This document shows, in pieces, positions 36,158-45,844 of a stretch of DNA of 64,000 nucleotides. The position numbers and the translations under genes are program-made. Source of the stretch: Algoriphagus zhangzhouensis (GTDB lineage Bacteria; Bacteroidota; Bacteroidia; Cytophagales; Cyclobacteriaceae); NCBI RefSeq assembly GCF_900148515.1, contig NZ_FRXN01000003.1, positions 662,757-726,756 of the forward strand, given 5' to 3'. How positions within the stretch are numbered: position 1 is the stretch's first letter; every line of letters begins with the position of its first letter. Below the pieces are notes generated by a model, which saw only the letters and a program-made list of their open reading frames with translations, was not told the DNA's origin and searched no databases.

Positions 36158-36874
36158 TCAAGGATTGGTCGAGAAAATAGAACCATTGGCAATCAATGCA
36201 CGACGGTTCATTTTTAGGATATCTCTCACCCACTCTGCAAAGTCTTCCGGCTGAAGAACCTTTTCTGGATTTCCATCTGTCAAGCCAGCTTGGATACTCA
36301 TATCAGAAGCGATGGTACTTGGAGTCAAAGTGATCACACGGATATTTTGCTTCCTCCACTCGGCCATCATAGACTGGGAAAGTGAAATCACTGCAGCTTT
36401 GGAAGCTGCATAAGCAGACATATGAGCCCCACCTTTCAGTCCGGCAGTAGAGGATACATTGACGATATCACCTTCTCCTTTTTCTTTCAAATAAGGATAC
36501 ACAGCCATCGCTGCATAATACACCCCAAACAAATTCGTCTGGATTACTTCTTGCCAATCCTCAGAAGACATGGCCTCCAGAGTTCCCATCTTTCCGATAC
36601 CAGCATTGTTCACCAAAATATCTACTCCACCCAACTCAGCTACCAAAGCATCGATTCCAGATTTTACTGCAGCTTCACTTGAAATATCAAATGCAGCATA
36701 AGCAGCTTTTACTCCCAATCCTTTAAGCTCCTCAACTGCTGACCTAAGGTTTGCTTCATTTCTACCTGTTATACCAATATTTACACCCTCTTGAGCTAAA
36801 AGTGTTGCGATAGCTTTACCCAAACCACGACTTCCCCCAGTGATAATGGCTATTTTTCCTTTTAATGAAATCAT
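36158..36874 (-). CDS. short-chain dehydrogenase/reductase (FabG-like 3-oxoacyl reductase type)
   Basis: A 238-residue classical SDR. Cofactor site TGGSRGLGKA (about 12-21), NNAGIG (about 89-94), catalytic Ser in NVSSTAGLKGG and YAASK near residue 155. Arg/Asn choice in ITGRNEANL favours NADP(H). The enzyme is cytosolic and reduces or oxidises a keto/hydroxy substrate. It is divergent from the Crp-like regulator at 37048, which may control it. FabG is the common label, but in this sugar-catabolic setting a sugar or keto-acid substrate is equally possible. Confidence 0.88.
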   Translation of the reverse strand: MISLKGKIAIITGGSRGLGKAIATLLAQEGVNIGITGRNEANLRSAVEELKGLGVKAAYAAFDISSEAAVKSGIDALVAELGGVDILVNNAGIGKMGTLEAMSSEDWQEVIQTNLFGVYYAAMAVYPYLKEKGEGDIVNVSSTAGLKGGAHMSAYAASKAAVISLSQSMMAEWRKQNIRVITLTPSTIASDMSIQAGLTDGNPEKVLQPEDFAEWVRDILKMNRRALIANGSIFSTNP

Positions 36875-37047
36875 ATCTTATATTATTATTCAAAATGAAA
36901 ATCCGAGATTAAATCATAAAACCTCAATTAAAGAAAGTCAGTTTCATAAAATGAATGTTTTTAATTAACTAAGGACAACTCATTAATTACAATTTGAATA
37001 CTTTGGGTTGTTTCATTTTGATAATTTTGTAAAAAACAGAGTTTACT

Positions 37048-37617
37048 GTGGAGAGACTTCAAAAGAAATCCCCTTACCTAACTACGAATGATCTTTTAGA
37101 ACTTTCTGGATTTGCTGAAGTTGTTCAATATTCAAAAGGTGAAATAATCATTGATTACGGACGCTATTGCCCATACTTTTTTCATGTATTAAATGGAGTC
37201 GTTAGAGGAAGTCAATATACTGCTAATGTGGACGAGCATAATCTTTTCTTTATCCATGACGACCAATGGTTTATTACTCCAGAAAAGCTTCTGAGCAAAG
37301 AAACAAAGCCTAGTTCTCACATATTTGAGGCTGTCTCTGATGTCACCCTCATAAAGATAGACCATGAAAAACTACTGAAATCCGCCACCCAAAACCCACA
37401 TCTTTTTGAGTTCTATCATGATGCTATCTTGGTAATCATGACGTCTTTTTTAGAAAGAATTAAGTTATTGACTATAGAAAATGCAGAGGAAAGATATAAG
37501 AATTTAGTTGCCACAAGACCACTATTATTTCCTCATGTTCAAAAGAAACATTTAGCTCAGTTTTTAGGCATTACACCGAATTCATTTTCTAGAATTTTAA
37601 AGAAACTAAAGGAGTAA
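37048..37617 (+). CDS. Crp/Fnr-family transcriptional regulator
   Basis: A 189-residue protein starting with GTG at 37048. Residues about 15-115 form a cyclic-nucleotide-binding-like jelly roll (VVQYSKGEIIIDYGRYCPYFF, VLNGVVRG), followed by a dimer helix and a winged helix (KKHLAQFLGITPNSFSRILKKL, about 166-187). The phosphate-binding residues of cAMP receptors are not obvious, as usual in this small Bacteroidota branch. It lies between a divergent SDR gene and a downstream sulfatase; either may be a target. A TAATTTTG box (37022-37029) may be its -7 element. Confidence 0.88.
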   Translation: MERLQKKSPYLTTNDLLELSGFAEVVQYSKGEIIIDYGRYCPYFFHVLNGVVRGSQYTANVDEHNLFFIHDDQWFITPEKLLSKETKPSSHIFEAVSDVTLIKIDHEKLLKSATQNPHLFEFYHDAILVIMTSFLERIKLLTIENAEERYKNLVATRPLLFPHVQKKHLAQFLGITPNSFSRILKKLKE

Positions 37618-37793
37618 TAAATAACGATTAATTCAGTATATAAATACCTAGAATTACCATTTGAATAGTATTGCTTTTTTAGAATTCCCGTTCTTTAATG
37701 AAGAATTTATTATTAGTAATTTAAAACACTTATATAAGCCAAGTGTTTGATTTTTAAACCCTTTTTCAGAACCAATCCAAAATTTTAATTACT

Positions 37794-39377
37794 ATGAAAC
37801 ATCAAATTTTAGGCTTGTTCTTTTTGATCTCATTGGTCGGAAATTTAGCAGCCCAGGAAAAAATTAGTGTTTTCGACGAAACTGTAGTTGTCAAAGACAA
37901 TTTGGAGCCAGTGATCCCAAGACCTTTACAGGAAAGTATTGCTGAAAAGAAATTGGCTTCTTTGGAAAGCCGTACCGGATCCAAACCCAATATTTTGATC
38001 TTCTTGGTAGATGATCTTGGCTGGGGAGATATCGGAGTCAATGGTGGAGGGGTGGCAGTAGGCGCTCCTACTCCTCATGTAGATAAGCTAGCTCGAGAAG
38101 GAAAACAATTCAAATCCTTCTATTCCACCCCGACTTGCACCTCTTCTCGTGCAGCATTAATTACTGGACGACTTCCAATCCGCAGCGGATTAACAAGACC
38201 TTTATTGAGTGGTGACAAAGTTTCCACGAACCCTTGGAAGATCGAAGTTTCCCAAGCCAAACTATTGGCAAATGCTGGGTACAAATCCGCTTTAATCGGA
38301 AAATGGCACATTGGGGAGGGTGAAGACATGCTTCCTCATGAGGTTGGTTTTGATTATTTCTACGGTCTTCCAGCTGTGCAATCCGATTACACACAATACT
38401 TGGTGGACAGACAATATGCCGATATGATCCGAAACAAGGATCTTCATGACAAAGCTTTCCAAATGCGTCCTGAGGGCTTGATCATGGGGCATAAAGGTGG
38501 TCCAAGAGAAGTTGGTTTCGAAATCAACAATTTGGATGACATGAGAATGGTGGATGAAAAGTTGAAAGATGAATCAATCAAATTCATCAATGAAAATGCA
38601 GGCGAAAACCCATTCTTTTTAGTGCATTCATTCACTGCCATTCACAATGACACTTACTCCGGGAAAGATTTCATCGGCAAAAGTCCTGCAGCCATGCCTG
38701 TAAAAGATGCCATCGTTGAAATGGATGCTATCATTGGAGAAATCATGGATGTCTTGGAAGCTTCCGGTCAGCTGGAAAACACTTTGGTATTCTTTACTTC
38801 TGACAATGGTGCCAATGAAGATGTATTCCCAGATTCTGGATATCACCCTTGGAGAGGTGGAAAAGGAACGACTTGGGAAGGCGGTGTAAGAGTTCCAGGA
38901 ATTGCCTATTGGAAAGGAATGATCGAACCAGGTCAGGAAACCAATGAATTGATTGATTTGACAGATTTGTACATGATTTCATTGCGACTTGGGGGAGTAA
39001 TGGATCAGCTACCATCCAATTTATATTTTGACGGGATTGATCAGACTGCTTACCTATTAACTGAAAATGGACATTCGAAAAGACAGGCTATTTTCCTATG
39101 GAATAGCACCGATTTCTGTGCTGTGAGATGGAAAGACTATAAGATTCACTTCCAAATTTTTGAAACGAAGGCTCCTCGAAGAAATCTGGATATGACGACT
39201 CTAACCCGAGTCGGAACTGCTCCTTGGGTATTCAATCTGAATGTAGATCCAAAGGAAATGAGCAGTGAAGGGCATCGCTACTTTGAATGGGGAATGCCAG
39301 CAGTAATTGCTTTCCAAAAAAGACATCTGGCAACCATGAAAAAATATCCGAATACGGATTTGGGATTAGGGTTTTAA
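37794..39377 (+). CDS. sulfatase family protein with variant CTSSR active site
   Basis: A 527-residue exported protein (signal peptide 1-20, AAQ). An extra segment of about 45 residues precedes the sulfatase fold. Metal site NILIFLVDDLGWGD (66-79), active-site motif TCTSSRAALITGRLPIRSG with Cys115, IGKWHIGEGEDMLPHEVGFD and FTSDNGANEDVFPDSGYHPWRGGKG. The third motif position is Ser rather than the Pro or Ala of the usual maturation signal; the rest of the site looks intact, so it is probably active. Branch resembles arylsulfatase A/galactosamine-6-sulfatase types. Monocistronic, ended by a strong terminator. Confidence 0.9.
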   Translation: MKHQILGLFFLISLVGNLAAQEKISVFDETVVVKDNLEPVIPRPLQESIAEKKLASLESRTGSKPNILIFLVDDLGWGDIGVNGGGVAVGAPTPHVDKLAREGKQFKSFYSTPTCTSSRAALITGRLPIRSGLTRPLLSGDKVSTNPWKIEVSQAKLLANAGYKSALIGKWHIGEGEDMLPHEVGFDYFYGLPAVQSDYTQYLVDRQYADMIRNKDLHDKAFQMRPEGLIMGHKGGPREVGFEINNLDDMRMVDEKLKDESIKFINENAGENPFFLVHSFTAIHNDTYSGKDFIGKSPAAMPVKDAIVEMDAIIGEIMDVLEASGQLENTLVFFTSDNGANEDVFPDSGYHPWRGGKGTTWEGGVRVPGIAYWKGMIEPGQETNELIDLTDLYMISLRLGGVMDQLPSNLYFDGIDQTAYLLTENGHSKRQAIFLWNSTDFCAVRWKDYKIHFQIFETKAPRRNLDMTTLTRVGTAPWVFNLNVDPKEMSSEGHRYFEWGMPAVIAFQKRHLATMKKYPNTDLGLGF

Positions 39378-39397
39378 TCGACTTTCTGCTTGAATCT

Positions 39398-39440
39398 TCA
39401 ACCCTACCAAGCACTTAGTTTCGGTAGGGTTATTTTTTTT
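39398..39440 (+). terminator. intrinsic terminator after the CTSSR sulfatase
   Basis: Stem AACCCTACC (39400-39408) / GGTAGGGTT (39423-39431), 14-nt loop, followed by an eight-T run. Confidence 0.88.
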
Positions 39441-39468
39441 CTAACTTACTTTCCAAACCCGTCTAAAA

Positions 39469-40029
39469 ATGACCAAAGTAGACAACTGGCCGGAGGCCCT
39501 AAGCCGACTCAATGAAATTATTTCCAAAACTGAATTGGTAAAAACTGTCAAATGGGGAATGCCGGTCTTTACGATCAATGGAAAAAACGTGGTCGGTTAT
39601 GCTGGGATGAAAAATCATTTTGGAATCTGGTTTTACAATGGAGTTTTCCTTTCTGACCCATATGGAGTTTTAATTAATGCTCAGGAAGGCAAAACCAAAG
39701 CCATGCGTCAATGGAGATTTGAATCCATGGAAGAAATAGATGAGATCAAAATCTTGGAATACCTCCACGAGGCTATTCAAAATGAAAAGGATGGAAAATC
39801 CTGGAAGGCTGAAAAAGGGTCTGAAATGGAGATTCCGGAACAATTGGATGAAAAACTTCAAGCAGACAACAAACTAAAAGAGGCTTTTGAATCTTTGACT
39901 CCTTTCAAGCAAAAGGAGTATATCGAGTACATCACAGAGGCAAAAAGAGAGGCCACAAAGCTAAGCCGATTAGAAAAGATCATTCCCATGATTTTGGAGG
40001 GAAAAGGCTTAAATGACAAATACAGGTAG
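39469..40029 (+). CDS. DUF1801 / YdeI-like (OmpD-associated family) protein
   Basis: A 186-residue cytosolic protein. The N-terminal DUF1801 fold is seen in LVKTVKWGMPVFTINGKNVVG and MKNHFGIWFYNGVFL. The C-terminal third contains FESLTPFKQKEYIEYITEAKREATKLSRL, the hallmark of the YdeI/OmdA domain. This two-domain layout is common in Bacteroidota and implicated in stress tolerance, without a known reaction. It is followed after 25 bp by an NAD-binding protein in the same direction. Confidence 0.88.
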   Translation: MTKVDNWPEALSRLNEIISKTELVKTVKWGMPVFTINGKNVVGYAGMKNHFGIWFYNGVFLSDPYGVLINAQEGKTKAMRQWRFESMEEIDEIKILEYLHEAIQNEKDGKSWKAEKGSEMEIPEQLDEKLQADNKLKEAFESLTPFKQKEYIEYITEAKREATKLSRLEKIIPMILEGKGLNDKYR

Positions 40030-40054
40030 AGAATAGTTAAGAAAAGTAATCCCT

Positions 40055-40705
40055 ATGAAAGTTATACTTACAGGAGCCACTGGAATGGTAGGAGAAGGCG
40101 TATTAATGGAATGTCTTGAGAATGAACATGTTTCTCAAGTCTTGGTGGTAGGCCGTCGATCCATTCAAAAATCTCATCCAAAACTATCAGAATTAATTGT
40201 TCCTGACTTTCTAAAGATCAAGGATTTTTCGGAGCAACTGATAGGCTATGATGCATGTTTCTTCTGTGCAGGAATCAGCTCTGTGGGGATGAAAGAGGAA
40301 GATTATGTCCGAATCACTTACGATACCACTTTAGCATTTGCCAAGACTCTTGTGGATAAAAATCAGGACATGGTATTCAACTTTGTTTCCGGTCAAGCTA
40401 CAGACTCAAGTGAAAAAGGACGGGTGATGTGGGCCAGAGTGAAAGGAAAAACAGAAAATAACCTGATGAGATTAGGTTTTAAAGGACAATACAATTTCCG
40501 TCCTGGAGTAATGCTTCCAGTTGAGGGTCAAAAGAACTCTAAAAGAGCATACGTAGGAATTGCAAAAATCATGAAGTTCTTCACCCCAAAACTTGTTCTT
40601 TCCATTGGAGATATTGGAAAAGCGATGATCAACGCTGTACTCAATGGATATCCAAAGCAGGTATTGGAAATTAAAGATATCAGGGTTTTAGCCCAGGAAG
40701 AATAA
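40055..40705 (+). CDS. NAD(P)-binding epimerase-like protein (atypical SDR)
   Basis: A 216-residue Rossmann protein: TGATGMVGEGVLMECL (6-21) is the dinucleotide site and VVGRRS the second strand. The usual YxxxK is replaced by a KGKTENNLMR segment, as in HTATIP2/YbjT-like atypical SDRs. Cytosolic, probably an NADPH-binding redox sensor or a reductase. Likely co-transcribed with the DUF1801 protein 25 bp upstream. Confidence 0.82.
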   Translation: MKVILTGATGMVGEGVLMECLENEHVSQVLVVGRRSIQKSHPKLSELIVPDFLKIKDFSEQLIGYDACFFCAGISSVGMKEEDYVRITYDTTLAFAKTLVDKNQDMVFNFVSGQATDSSEKGRVMWARVKGKTENNLMRLGFKGQYNFRPGVMLPVEGQKNSKRAYVGIAKIMKFFTPKLVLSIGDIGKAMINAVLNGYPKQVLEIKDIRVLAQEE

Positions 40706-40781
40706 AAAATAATAACACAAAGGGAAATTGGTTCTATCAAAATTATTAGGGTAATAGGCCTAATTTTAATAGTTTTATTGC

Positions 40782-42095
40782 ATGAATTCAGGATTCCGTA
40801 TTACTCGCATCAGCTCTTTCCTTATCTGCTTTTTAGCACTTATTAATTCAGCTTTTTCTCAGGAAAGGAAACCTAATATTATCCTAATTATGGCTGATGA
40901 TCTAGGAGTAGAAACTATCAATTCTTATGGGGGAACCTCCTACTCTACTCCATTTATCGATGCGATGGCTGCAGAAGGAGCTCAATTCGAAAATACCTAT
41001 GCCCAACCGCTTTGTACACCTTCTAGGGTGCAATTGATGACAGGGCAATACAATGTGAGAAACTATACAGTATTTGGTCAGCTGAATAGAGATCAGACCA
41101 CTTTTGCCAACCTTTTGAAAGATGCTGGATACAAAACAGCCATCGCCGGAAAATGGCAGCTTGGAAAAGAAAAAGACTCCCCTCAGCACTTTGGCTTTGA
41201 TGAATCATGTCTTTGGCAACACATGCTAGGAGCAACTGATAAGGATGGAAATGACACCCGCTATTCCAATCCTGTTTTAGAAATCAATGGAGTTGCCAAG
41301 CATTTTGATGGCGGCCAATTTTCCACGGATATCACCAGTGATTTCTTGATTGATTTTATTGAGAAAAACCAGGATCAGCCCTTTTTCGCCTATTACCCGA
41401 TGATTATTACCCATTGCCCTTTTGTGCCGACACCGGACTCAAAAGACTGGGATCCTACTAGCCCAGGTTCTCCAACCTACAAAGGCGACCCTCAATATTT
41501 TGGAGACATGGTAGCTTATATGGACAAAATCGTCGGGAAAATCATAGCGAAAGTTGATGAATTAGGATTGAGCGAGGATACGATAATCATATTCACGGGA
41601 GATAATGGAACGGACGAGCCGGTAGTTTCTATGTATCGCGGAGCAGAATATCCTGGAGGAAAAAAATATACCACTGAAAATGGAATGCATGTTCCTCTAG
41701 TTGTCAAATGGGATGGTCACATCGCACCTGGCACCCAAAGTAATGACCTAGTCGATTTTAGTGACTTCCTCCCTACTCTATTGGATGTTGCTGGGGTAAA
41801 AGCCCCTAAAAACCTTTCTTTGGACGGGGTAAGTTTTTATCCTCAGCTTATGGATAAAAAAGGAAAGTCTAGAGACTGGATCTATAGCTGGTATACCAGA
41901 AATGGTGATCTGGAAAGCCTTAAGGAATTTGCCCAAAACACTGAATACAAGCTTTACACCACAGGAGAATTTTTCAATGTTGAAAAAGACTGGCTAGAGA
42001 AATCCCCTCTGATTTATAATGAACTGGACAAAAGTGGTAAAAAGGCATTCAAAACCTTGAACAAGGCATTAAAGAAATACGAAGGGATTCGATAA
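40782..42095 (+). CDS. sulfatase (CTPSR active site)
   Basis: A 437-residue exported sulfatase with signal peptide (about 1-27). Metal site NIILIMADD (32-40), canonical motif LCTPSRVQLMTGQYNVRNY with Cys78, AGKWQLGKEKD, and FTGDNGTDEPV. It is among the shorter sulfatases and lacks the C-terminal subdomain extension of the paralogues at 22.6 and 27.6 kb. Convergent with the next sulfatase. Likely removes sulfate from a mono- or oligosaccharide. Confidence 0.93.
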   Translation: MNSGFRITRISSFLICFLALINSAFSQERKPNIILIMADDLGVETINSYGGTSYSTPFIDAMAAEGAQFENTYAQPLCTPSRVQLMTGQYNVRNYTVFGQLNRDQTTFANLLKDAGYKTAIAGKWQLGKEKDSPQHFGFDESCLWQHMLGATDKDGNDTRYSNPVLEINGVAKHFDGGQFSTDITSDFLIDFIEKNQDQPFFAYYPMIITHCPFVPTPDSKDWDPTSPGSPTYKGDPQYFGDMVAYMDKIVGKIIAKVDELGLSEDTIIIFTGDNGTDEPVVSMYRGAEYPGGKKYTTENGMHVPLVVKWDGHIAPGTQSNDLVDFSDFLPTLLDVAGVKAPKNLSLDGVSFYPQLMDKKGKSRDWIYSWYTRNGDLESLKEFAQNTEYKLYTTGEFFNVEKDWLEKSPLIYNELDKSGKKAFKTLNKALKKYEGIR

Positions 42096-42187
42096 TTAAA
42101 AGCTAGAAGACTGAGGACAGAAGACAGAAGGTTTTCCTTACCCTCCATCTCTTTTGAGGATATTTTTCCTTGGTAAAAGGTTTGAAT

Positions 42188-43570
42188 CTAGCCCTTTTTT
42201 GCCTTCAAAAACATCTTTGACTTCTTCTCCATTTTCTTTCTCATTTTCTTCAAAATAGATTGAAAATTGGGGTTAGATGCAAGATTGGTTACCTCCAAGG
42301 GATCCTCGCTTAAATCATATAATTCTTCATGGCTAGGATCATTGATGTATCGGAAATACTTCCATTGGTGAGTTCTCATCGCCTCACTGGGGGCAATGAT
42401 AGCAACCTGCCACAAATGCTCAAATAGGAAGTCCTTTCTCCTCCCCAATTTGGAAGAAATCAAACTTTCGCCTTGCCAGGTTTTGGGAGTTTTGATTCCT
42501 GCAAAATCCAAAATGGTATAGGGAACATCAATATTTAAAGCATACTCTGGCGTTCTAACCCCCCCCTCCTTTCTTGGATCAAAAACTATCAAAGGAACTC
42601 TAAGAGAATTATCATACATCAGCCATTTCCCAGCTAGCTGCCTTTCTCCCAAAAAGTAGCCATTGTCTCCCATCAGGATAATCACCGTGTTGTCAGCAAT
42701 ACCCTTCTCTTCCAAAGCTTTCCTGATTTTCCCAATCTCAGCATCTACCTGAGAAATCATCCTATAATAGCCTTTTACTGAATGCTGGTACTTTTCTGAA
42801 GTTTCATAGCGCCAGTGCCAACGAGTTCTATTTTCACCGGTTCTGACGTATTCAGGTTGTTCGAGAAAATACTTTTCATCTCCCAATTTGGGATCAGGGA
42901 TCGTGATGTTTTGATATATTGTATCGTATTCCTCATCCCAGAAATATTGCAAAGGAGCCGGATCATGGGCATGGGGAGCAGAAAAACTCAAGGACAACAT
43001 AAAGGGCTTTTCTTTCGGAGAATTTTCAATGAATTCAATAGCTTGATGACCCGTATAGCGAGTTAGATGAACAGTATCTTGATCGATAGTTTTGTAAAAA
43101 TACCCTCTTCGATCTTTGAATTTGCCATTTCGATCGTAGCTATCTCCTTCATCAAACAAATTTCCAAACTCAGGATAATTGACACCAAACTTTCCGAAAA
43201 AACCAGTGTAATACCCGTTTTCTCTCAGAATTTCTGGATAAGATTCATCCATGTAAACCTGCTTGATATCCCCCTGCCCAAAAGTATAGCCATGGGTTCT
43301 TTCATATAATCCCGTCAACAAACTTGCACGACTTGCCGCACATATTGGAGTTGTCACAAAGGCATTTTCAAAATAAATCCCTTGCTCCGCAAGACGATCC
43401 ATTTCGGGAGTTTGGATAATATCATTCCCAGCAAATCCCAAAGCATCCCATCGCTGATCATCAGTCAGGATAAAAATGATATTGGGACGTTCGGTTTGAG
43501 AAAATCCATTCTTAGCTGAAAAGAAGAAAAGCAAACAGGCGAGAATAATCCGGGTCTTAGATTTGTTCAT
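42188..43570 (-). CDS. sulfatase (CAASR active site)
   Basis: A 460-residue exported sulfatase (signal peptide about 1-25). Metal site [16 protein letters not shown] (30-45), formylglycine motif [19 protein letters not shown] with Cys77, and [28 protein letters not shown], which places it with the choline/heparan-type branch seen in the lipoprotein sulfatase at 24.3 kb. An eight-C run (42559-42566) lies inside the gene without disturbing the frame. Basic C-terminus ([20 protein letters not shown]). Divergent from the MFS permease. Confidence 0.93.
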   Translation of the reverse strand: MNKSKTRIILACLLFFFSAKNGFSQTERPNIIFILTDDQRWDALGFAGNDIIQTPEMDRLAEQGIYFENAFVTTPICAASRASLLTGLYERTHGYTFGQGDIKQVYMDESYPEILRENGYYTGFFGKFGVNYPEFGNLFDEGDSYDRNGKFKDRRGYFYKTIDQDTVHLTRYTGHQAIEFIENSPKEKPFMLSLSFSAPHAHDPAPLQYFWDEEYDTIYQNITIPDPKLGDEKYFLEQPEYVRTGENRTRWHWRYETSEKYQHSVKGYYRMISQVDAEIGKIRKALEEKGIADNTVIILMGDNGYFLGERQLAGKWLMYDNSLRVPLIVFDPRKEGGVRTPEYALNIDVPYTILDFAGIKTPKTWQGESLISSKLGRRKDFLFEHLWQVAIIAPSEAMRTHQWKYFRYINDPSHEELYDLSEDPLEVTNLASNPNFQSILKKMRKKMEKKSKMFLKAKKG

Positions 43571-43691
43571 TTTGAAAAGAAATAAATTTCAAATAGATAT
43601 CCATCCTGTACTTTAATTTTTTACTTCCTTGGCCCAAAGTGTAAAATAAAATTTAGTTTATATATTTAGTTTTACCCTTTCCCCTATTCCA

Positions 43692-44858
43692 TTGAAAAAG
43701 AGAATTCTCCTCCTCATTATTTATTTGGCATTTATTAGCTTGGGATTGCCTGATTCCCTTTTAGGTTCTGCATGGCCAGCCATGTTTGATGATTTGGGAG
43801 TTCCTTTGGATTATGCGGGAATCATCTCCATGATTGTGGCGGCCGGCACGGTAGTTTCCAGTCTTTTTAGTGGTAAAGTCATCGATAAATTCGGAGTACC
43901 TTCAGTGACCACATTCAGTGTATTTCTGACTGCCGCTGCATTGATGGGCTTTTCTTATTCTCATCAATTCATTTATCTCTGCTTTTTAGCCATTCCTTTG
44001 GGTCTAGGCGCAGGAAGTGTAGACGCAGCTTTGAATAATTATGTAGCACTGAATTACAAAGCCAAACACATGAATTGGCTGCATTCCTTCTGGGGTGTGG
44101 GAGCTGCAATAGGCCCGATGATCATGGCTGGATACTTGGCACAAGGGGAGTCCTGGTCAAGGGGATATAATACCATCGCTTGGATTCAGATCTGTTTGGT
44201 TGTGATTTTATTGATTTCCATTCCTCTATGGGTTAAAAAGAAAAACCCTTATGACGAAATTGAAGAAAAGTCCCACGATCATCTGTCCTTACTGAAAAAT
44301 ACTCCCGGACTTAAGCCTGCACTTATACTCTTCTTTTGCTATTGTACTATAGAAGCTAGCTTTGGACTCTGGGGAGCCAGTTATTTGGTATTTGAAAGAG
44401 GTTTCGAAGCAGAACAGGCGGCAAGATTTGTCTCACTTTACTATTTGGGAATTACAATCGGAAGGTTCCTATCAGGTTTCCTGACACACTTTTTCACCAA
44501 TCGACACCTAGTCTATTTAGGACAAGGAGTCATCGCTCTTGGATTAATTTCATTGTTTTTACCTTTCGATTTCTTAGTCCTTCCTGGCTTTCTATTGATT
44601 GGACTGGGATGCGCTCCAATCTTCCCGAGTTTGCTGCATGAAACTCCCGTGAATTTTGGACAGAAAAAAAGCCAGGCAATTATGGGCATGCAAATGGCCA
44701 GCGCTTATGTAGGGATCACATTGATGCCCTATATTTTTGGAAAAATCGCCACAATATCTGGCTATTCTTTTCTATTGGGATTCTTGGGAATATTCTTGGT
44801 TTTGATGTTTGGGCTAACCAGAGCAGTAAACCAGATTACTAGTAAGGTGTCTCGATAA
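43692..44858 (+). CDS. MFS sugar permease (FucP-like)
   Basis: A 388-residue 12-helix transporter. The start is a TTG at 43692 (no ATG nearby keeps the first helix). FISLGLPDSLLGSAWPAMFDDLG, the loop FSGKVIDKFG and the helix LGAGSVDAALNNYVALNY are typical of the FHS/FucP-like group that imports monosaccharides with protons. It follows the sulfatase block and is the only recognisable inner-membrane sugar importer there, so it may take up the desulfated sugar. Substrate not determined by sequence. Confidence 0.85.
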   Translation: MKKRILLLIIYLAFISLGLPDSLLGSAWPAMFDDLGVPLDYAGIISMIVAAGTVVSSLFSGKVIDKFGVPSVTTFSVFLTAAALMGFSYSHQFIYLCFLAIPLGLGAGSVDAALNNYVALNYKAKHMNWLHSFWGVGAAIGPMIMAGYLAQGESWSRGYNTIAWIQICLVVILLISIPLWVKKKNPYDEIEEKSHDHLSLLKNTPGLKPALILFFCYCTIEASFGLWGASYLVFERGFEAEQAARFVSLYYLGITIGRFLSGFLTHFFTNRHLVYLGQGVIALGLISLFLPFDFLVLPGFLLIGLGCAPIFPSLLHETPVNFGQKKSQAIMGMQMASAYVGITLMPYIFGKIATISGYSFLLGFLGIFLVLMFGLTRAVNQITSKVSR

Positions 44859-44874
44859 GCCACTCAATCCATCA

Positions 44875-44924
44875 ACAAATTTGTTTTTAAGAAATTGATA
44901 TTTACATTTGTATCGTTCACGATT
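44875..44924 (+). promoter_or_regulatory. promoter (TTTG-N19-TACATTTG) with two overlapping palindromes
   Basis: TTTG at 44881-44884 and TACATTTG at 44904-44911 are separated by exactly 19 bp, matching the Bacteroidota -33/-7 consensus. The start would fall near 44918. A perfect palindrome AACAAATTTGTT (44875-44886) covers the -33 box, and ATCGT-TC-ACGAT (44913-44924) covers the start point. These are candidate operators for the OhrR-like regulator encoded in the operon. Confidence 0.7.
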
Positions 44925-44938
44925 TAATCTCTAGCGAT

Positions 44939-45370
44939 ATGAAAAATAAAACAAACTGGATTCAATCAGGTTTTAGAATTCTATTGGGAGCATTTATGAC
45001 CCTTGCTGGAGTTGGTCATTTGACATTTCAGAGGGAGGAATTCCTAGCACAGGTACCCCGATGGCTACCTTCTGACCCTGCTTTTATGGATTTTGTAGTC
45101 CTTTCTTCAGGTGTTGTCGAGATTGCTTTTGGACTTTCCATGATCTTTCTGGTCAAGCATAAAATAAAGGTGGGGATCGCTTTGGCTATCTTTTACATCC
45201 TGATTTTCCCCGGAAATATCTCTCAATACACCAACGGAATTGATGCTTTTGGACTGGATACCGATCAAAAAAGACTAATCCGCCTCTTTTTTCAACCCGT
45301 CCTAATTCTTTGGGCACTCTGGTCTACAGGGGCGTTGAAATATTTAACCACAAAAAATAACACACAATGA
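44939..45370 (+). CDS. DoxX family membrane protein
   Basis: A 143-residue protein with four transmembrane helices. The DoxX pattern is visible in [30 protein letters not shown] and the last helix [14 protein letters not shown]. DoxX proteins are linked to membrane redox and oxidative-stress functions. The stop overlaps the next start by 4 bp (ATGA), so translation is coupled to glutathione peroxidase. Confidence 0.88.
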   Translation: MKNKTNWIQSGFRILLGAFMTLAGVGHLTFQREEFLAQVPRWLPSDPAFMDFVVLSSGVVEIAFGLSMIFLVKHKIKVGIALAIFYILIFPGNISQYTNGIDAFGLDTDQKRLIRLFFQPVLILWALWSTGALKYLTTKNNTQ

Positions 45371-45843
45371 GTTTCTACGATTTTGAAGCAAAAAAACTAA
45401 ACGGACAAAACACCTCCATGGGTGATTTCAAAGGCAAAACCGTGGTAGTCGTCAATACTGCCAGCAAATGTGGTTTGACTCCACAGTACGAAGGATTGGA
45501 AAACCTATACAACAAATACAAGGATCGTGGCTTGGTGATTTTAGGATTCCCGTGTAATCAATTCGCCAACCAAGAGTCTGGTTCTTCCAAAGAAATTGAG
45601 GAGTTCTGCCAGCTAAATTATGGCGTGAGCTTTCCGATGTTTGACAAAATTGATGTAAATGGGAAAGACGCCCATCCTATATTCAAATACTTGAAATCTC
45701 ACTTGAAAGGAGGAATCTTGGGAAGTAGAATCAAATGGAATTTCACCAAATTTGTCATTGATAAAAACGGGAAACCAGTAAAAAGATTTGCCCCGGTTAC
45801 CACTCCTGAAAAGATGGAGGAATACATCCAAAAAGTCTTATAA
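45367..45843 (+). CDS. glutathione peroxidase family thiol peroxidase
   Basis: A 158-residue cytosolic peroxidase. Peroxidatic Cys35 lies in [16 protein letters not shown]; the catalytic Gln is in [11 protein letters not shown] and the Trp in KWNFTKF. The second cysteine in [14 protein letters not shown] fits the resolving position of thioredoxin-dependent members, so electrons probably come from thioredoxin rather than glutathione. It reduces H2O2 and organic hydroperoxides. Second gene of a three-gene operon, one base before the OhrR-like regulator. Confidence 0.95.
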   Translation: MSFYDFEAKKLNGQNTSMGDFKGKTVVVVNTASKCGLTPQYEGLENLYNKYKDRGLVILGFPCNQFANQESGSSKEIEEFCQLNYGVSFPMFDKIDVNGKDAHPIFKYLKSHLKGGILGSRIKWNFTKFVIDKNGKPVKRFAPVTTPEKMEEYIQKVL

Positions 45844-45844
45844 A

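Noticed and set aside
42559..42566. Eight-C run inside the sulfatase as a possible phase-variation tract
   Set aside because: The frame is intact on both sides, and no alternative frame gives a meaningful product; a single run is not enough evidence.
45788..45844. Longer start for the MarR/OhrR-like gene overlapping the peroxidase gene
   Set aside because: The extension is arginine-rich with no homology, while ATG 45845 sits one base after the peroxidase stop and places Cys at residue 15 as in OhrR.
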